The translations under genes and the position numbers were made by a program. 64,000 nt of DNA from an uncultured Marinobacter sp. Lineage in GTDB: Bacteria; Pseudomonadota; Gammaproteobacteria; Pseudomonadales; Oleiphilaceae. Where the stretch lies: contig NZ_CAMPJO010000006.1 of the NCBI RefSeq assembly GCF_946886895.1, positions 186,001-250,000 on the forward strand, given 5' to 3'. Shown in pieces: positions 63,556 through 64,000 of this stretch. Positions within the stretch are counted from its first letter, which is position 1; the number at the start of each line of letters is the position of its first letter. The notes under the pieces are model-generated. The model was not told where the DNA came from, did not search any database, and saw nothing but the letters and a program-made list of their open reading frames with translations.

Positions 63556-64000
63556 CTCCCACCCTCCAGTTCTAACATTTGGAGTCTCATGCGGATGTAC
63601 CGAGTTGTGACCGATGAGGCATGACCGTTTCGCCCGATGGTGTGCCGGAGTCGCTGGGCAACAACAATAAGCGCTGCCGATTCCGAGCGTGTTTCCCGGC
63701 CGTCAGGCCCCGTGAGTTCTTCATGAAACAGTTCAGTTGCGAAAGTATGGCGCAGATCGTGAAAACTCAGACTTGGGTGCAAACCAGCCTCACCAGCCCT
63801 CTGTCGAAAGCGTCGGGAGGCGTGCCACTCGCTGATGCCCGTACCGAGAAATCGCGGATCCGTTCTGAGAAAAAAGCTTTCATCCGCACCTCCGCTTTCG
63901 TCAATCAGCCACTGGCGTTCGGTACTAAAGTACCGCTTCATATCGGAAAGCAACTCTCTGTCAAAATACACCCAACCACTCTTGCTGTTTTTGGCATAGC
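63552..64000 (-). CDS. Tyrosine recombinase, C-terminal part (cut by window edge)
   Basis: The last 149 residues of a tyrosine recombinase/integrase; the N-terminus lies beyond the right edge. The catalytic features are clear: SFHDLRHTFATELFHEE (Arg and His box), then LRHTIGRNGHASSVTTRYIR with the second His and the nucleophile Tyr. It is the first visible gene of the module and appears catalytically intact. It overlaps the next gene by 4 bp. Confidence 0.9.
   Translation of the reverse strand, partial: YAKNSKSGWVYFDRELLSDMKRYFSTERQWLIDESGGADESFFLRTDPRFLGTGISEWHASRRFRQRAGEAGLHPSLSFHDLRHTFATELFHEELTGPDGRETRSESAALIVVAQRLRHTIGRNGHASSVTTRYIRMRLQMLELEGGR

Overview
The window reads as the chromosome of a marine gammaproteobacterium, most likely Marinobacter or a close relative. 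The evidence is gene content and order: proC-yggS divergent from pilT-pilU, pyrE divergent from a Crc-type protein, gmk-rpoZ-spoT-ridA, oxyR-recG, a phasin, and two FadL-type outer-membrane proteins. The genus is inferred from synteny and protein character; no database search was possible.

Positions 1 to about 32 kb are GC-rich core chromosome: proline synthesis and PLP homeostasis (proC, yggS), twitching-motility ATPases (pilT, pilU), a FadL-type porin, DNA polymerase I, a phasin, pyrE/crc, rph, yicC, a pseudouridine synthase, gmk/rpoZ/spoT/ridA, oxyR/recG, a YbaK-HDOD regulator and a molybdopterin oxidoreductase. It closes with a FadL-like barrel plus a very large Ig-like lipoprotein (possibly an AupA/AupB-type alkane uptake pair) and a lone PEP-CTERM protein.

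From about 32 kb the DNA changes: it is visibly richer in AT, genes are mostly hypothetical, and spacers hold debris such as an IS21-type end and a 25-nt tRNA 3' fragment. An intact IS66 element with a perfect 8-bp target duplication sits directly in front of a TIR-domain gene whose C-terminus is a FimV-type TPR tail. Next come two unknown genes with HEPN-like RxxxxH motifs, a possible ADP-ribosyltransferase, and an unknown Cys-rich gene preceded by two tandem LexA boxes. A tight five-gene operon follows (C5 methyltransferase, DUF3883 nuclease-like protein, Vsr, DGQHR-like protein, HEPN-like protein), then a small XRE controller-type regulator. This looks like a defence island with several uncharacterised parts.

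From 49.9 to 58.2 kb there is a metal and redox block: SCO1, CtaG, a DsbA-like thioredoxin, an ACR3/BASS-like carrier, two CDF transporters, DUF3703 and a ZntR/CadR-like MerR regulator. Three MerR-type promoters with 19-bp spacers can be read here. One lies in front of an SRPBCC plus saccharopine-dehydrogenase-like gene pair, which suggests that pair belongs to the same metal regulon.

From 58.27 kb to the right edge lies a translationally coupled, leftward four-gene recombinase module: a partial tyrosine recombinase, 697-aa and 895-aa recombinase-like proteins, and a 170-aa TnpC-like protein. It resembles Tn554-type or Gamma-Mobile-Trio modules and is the likely mobility machinery for the cargo to its left.
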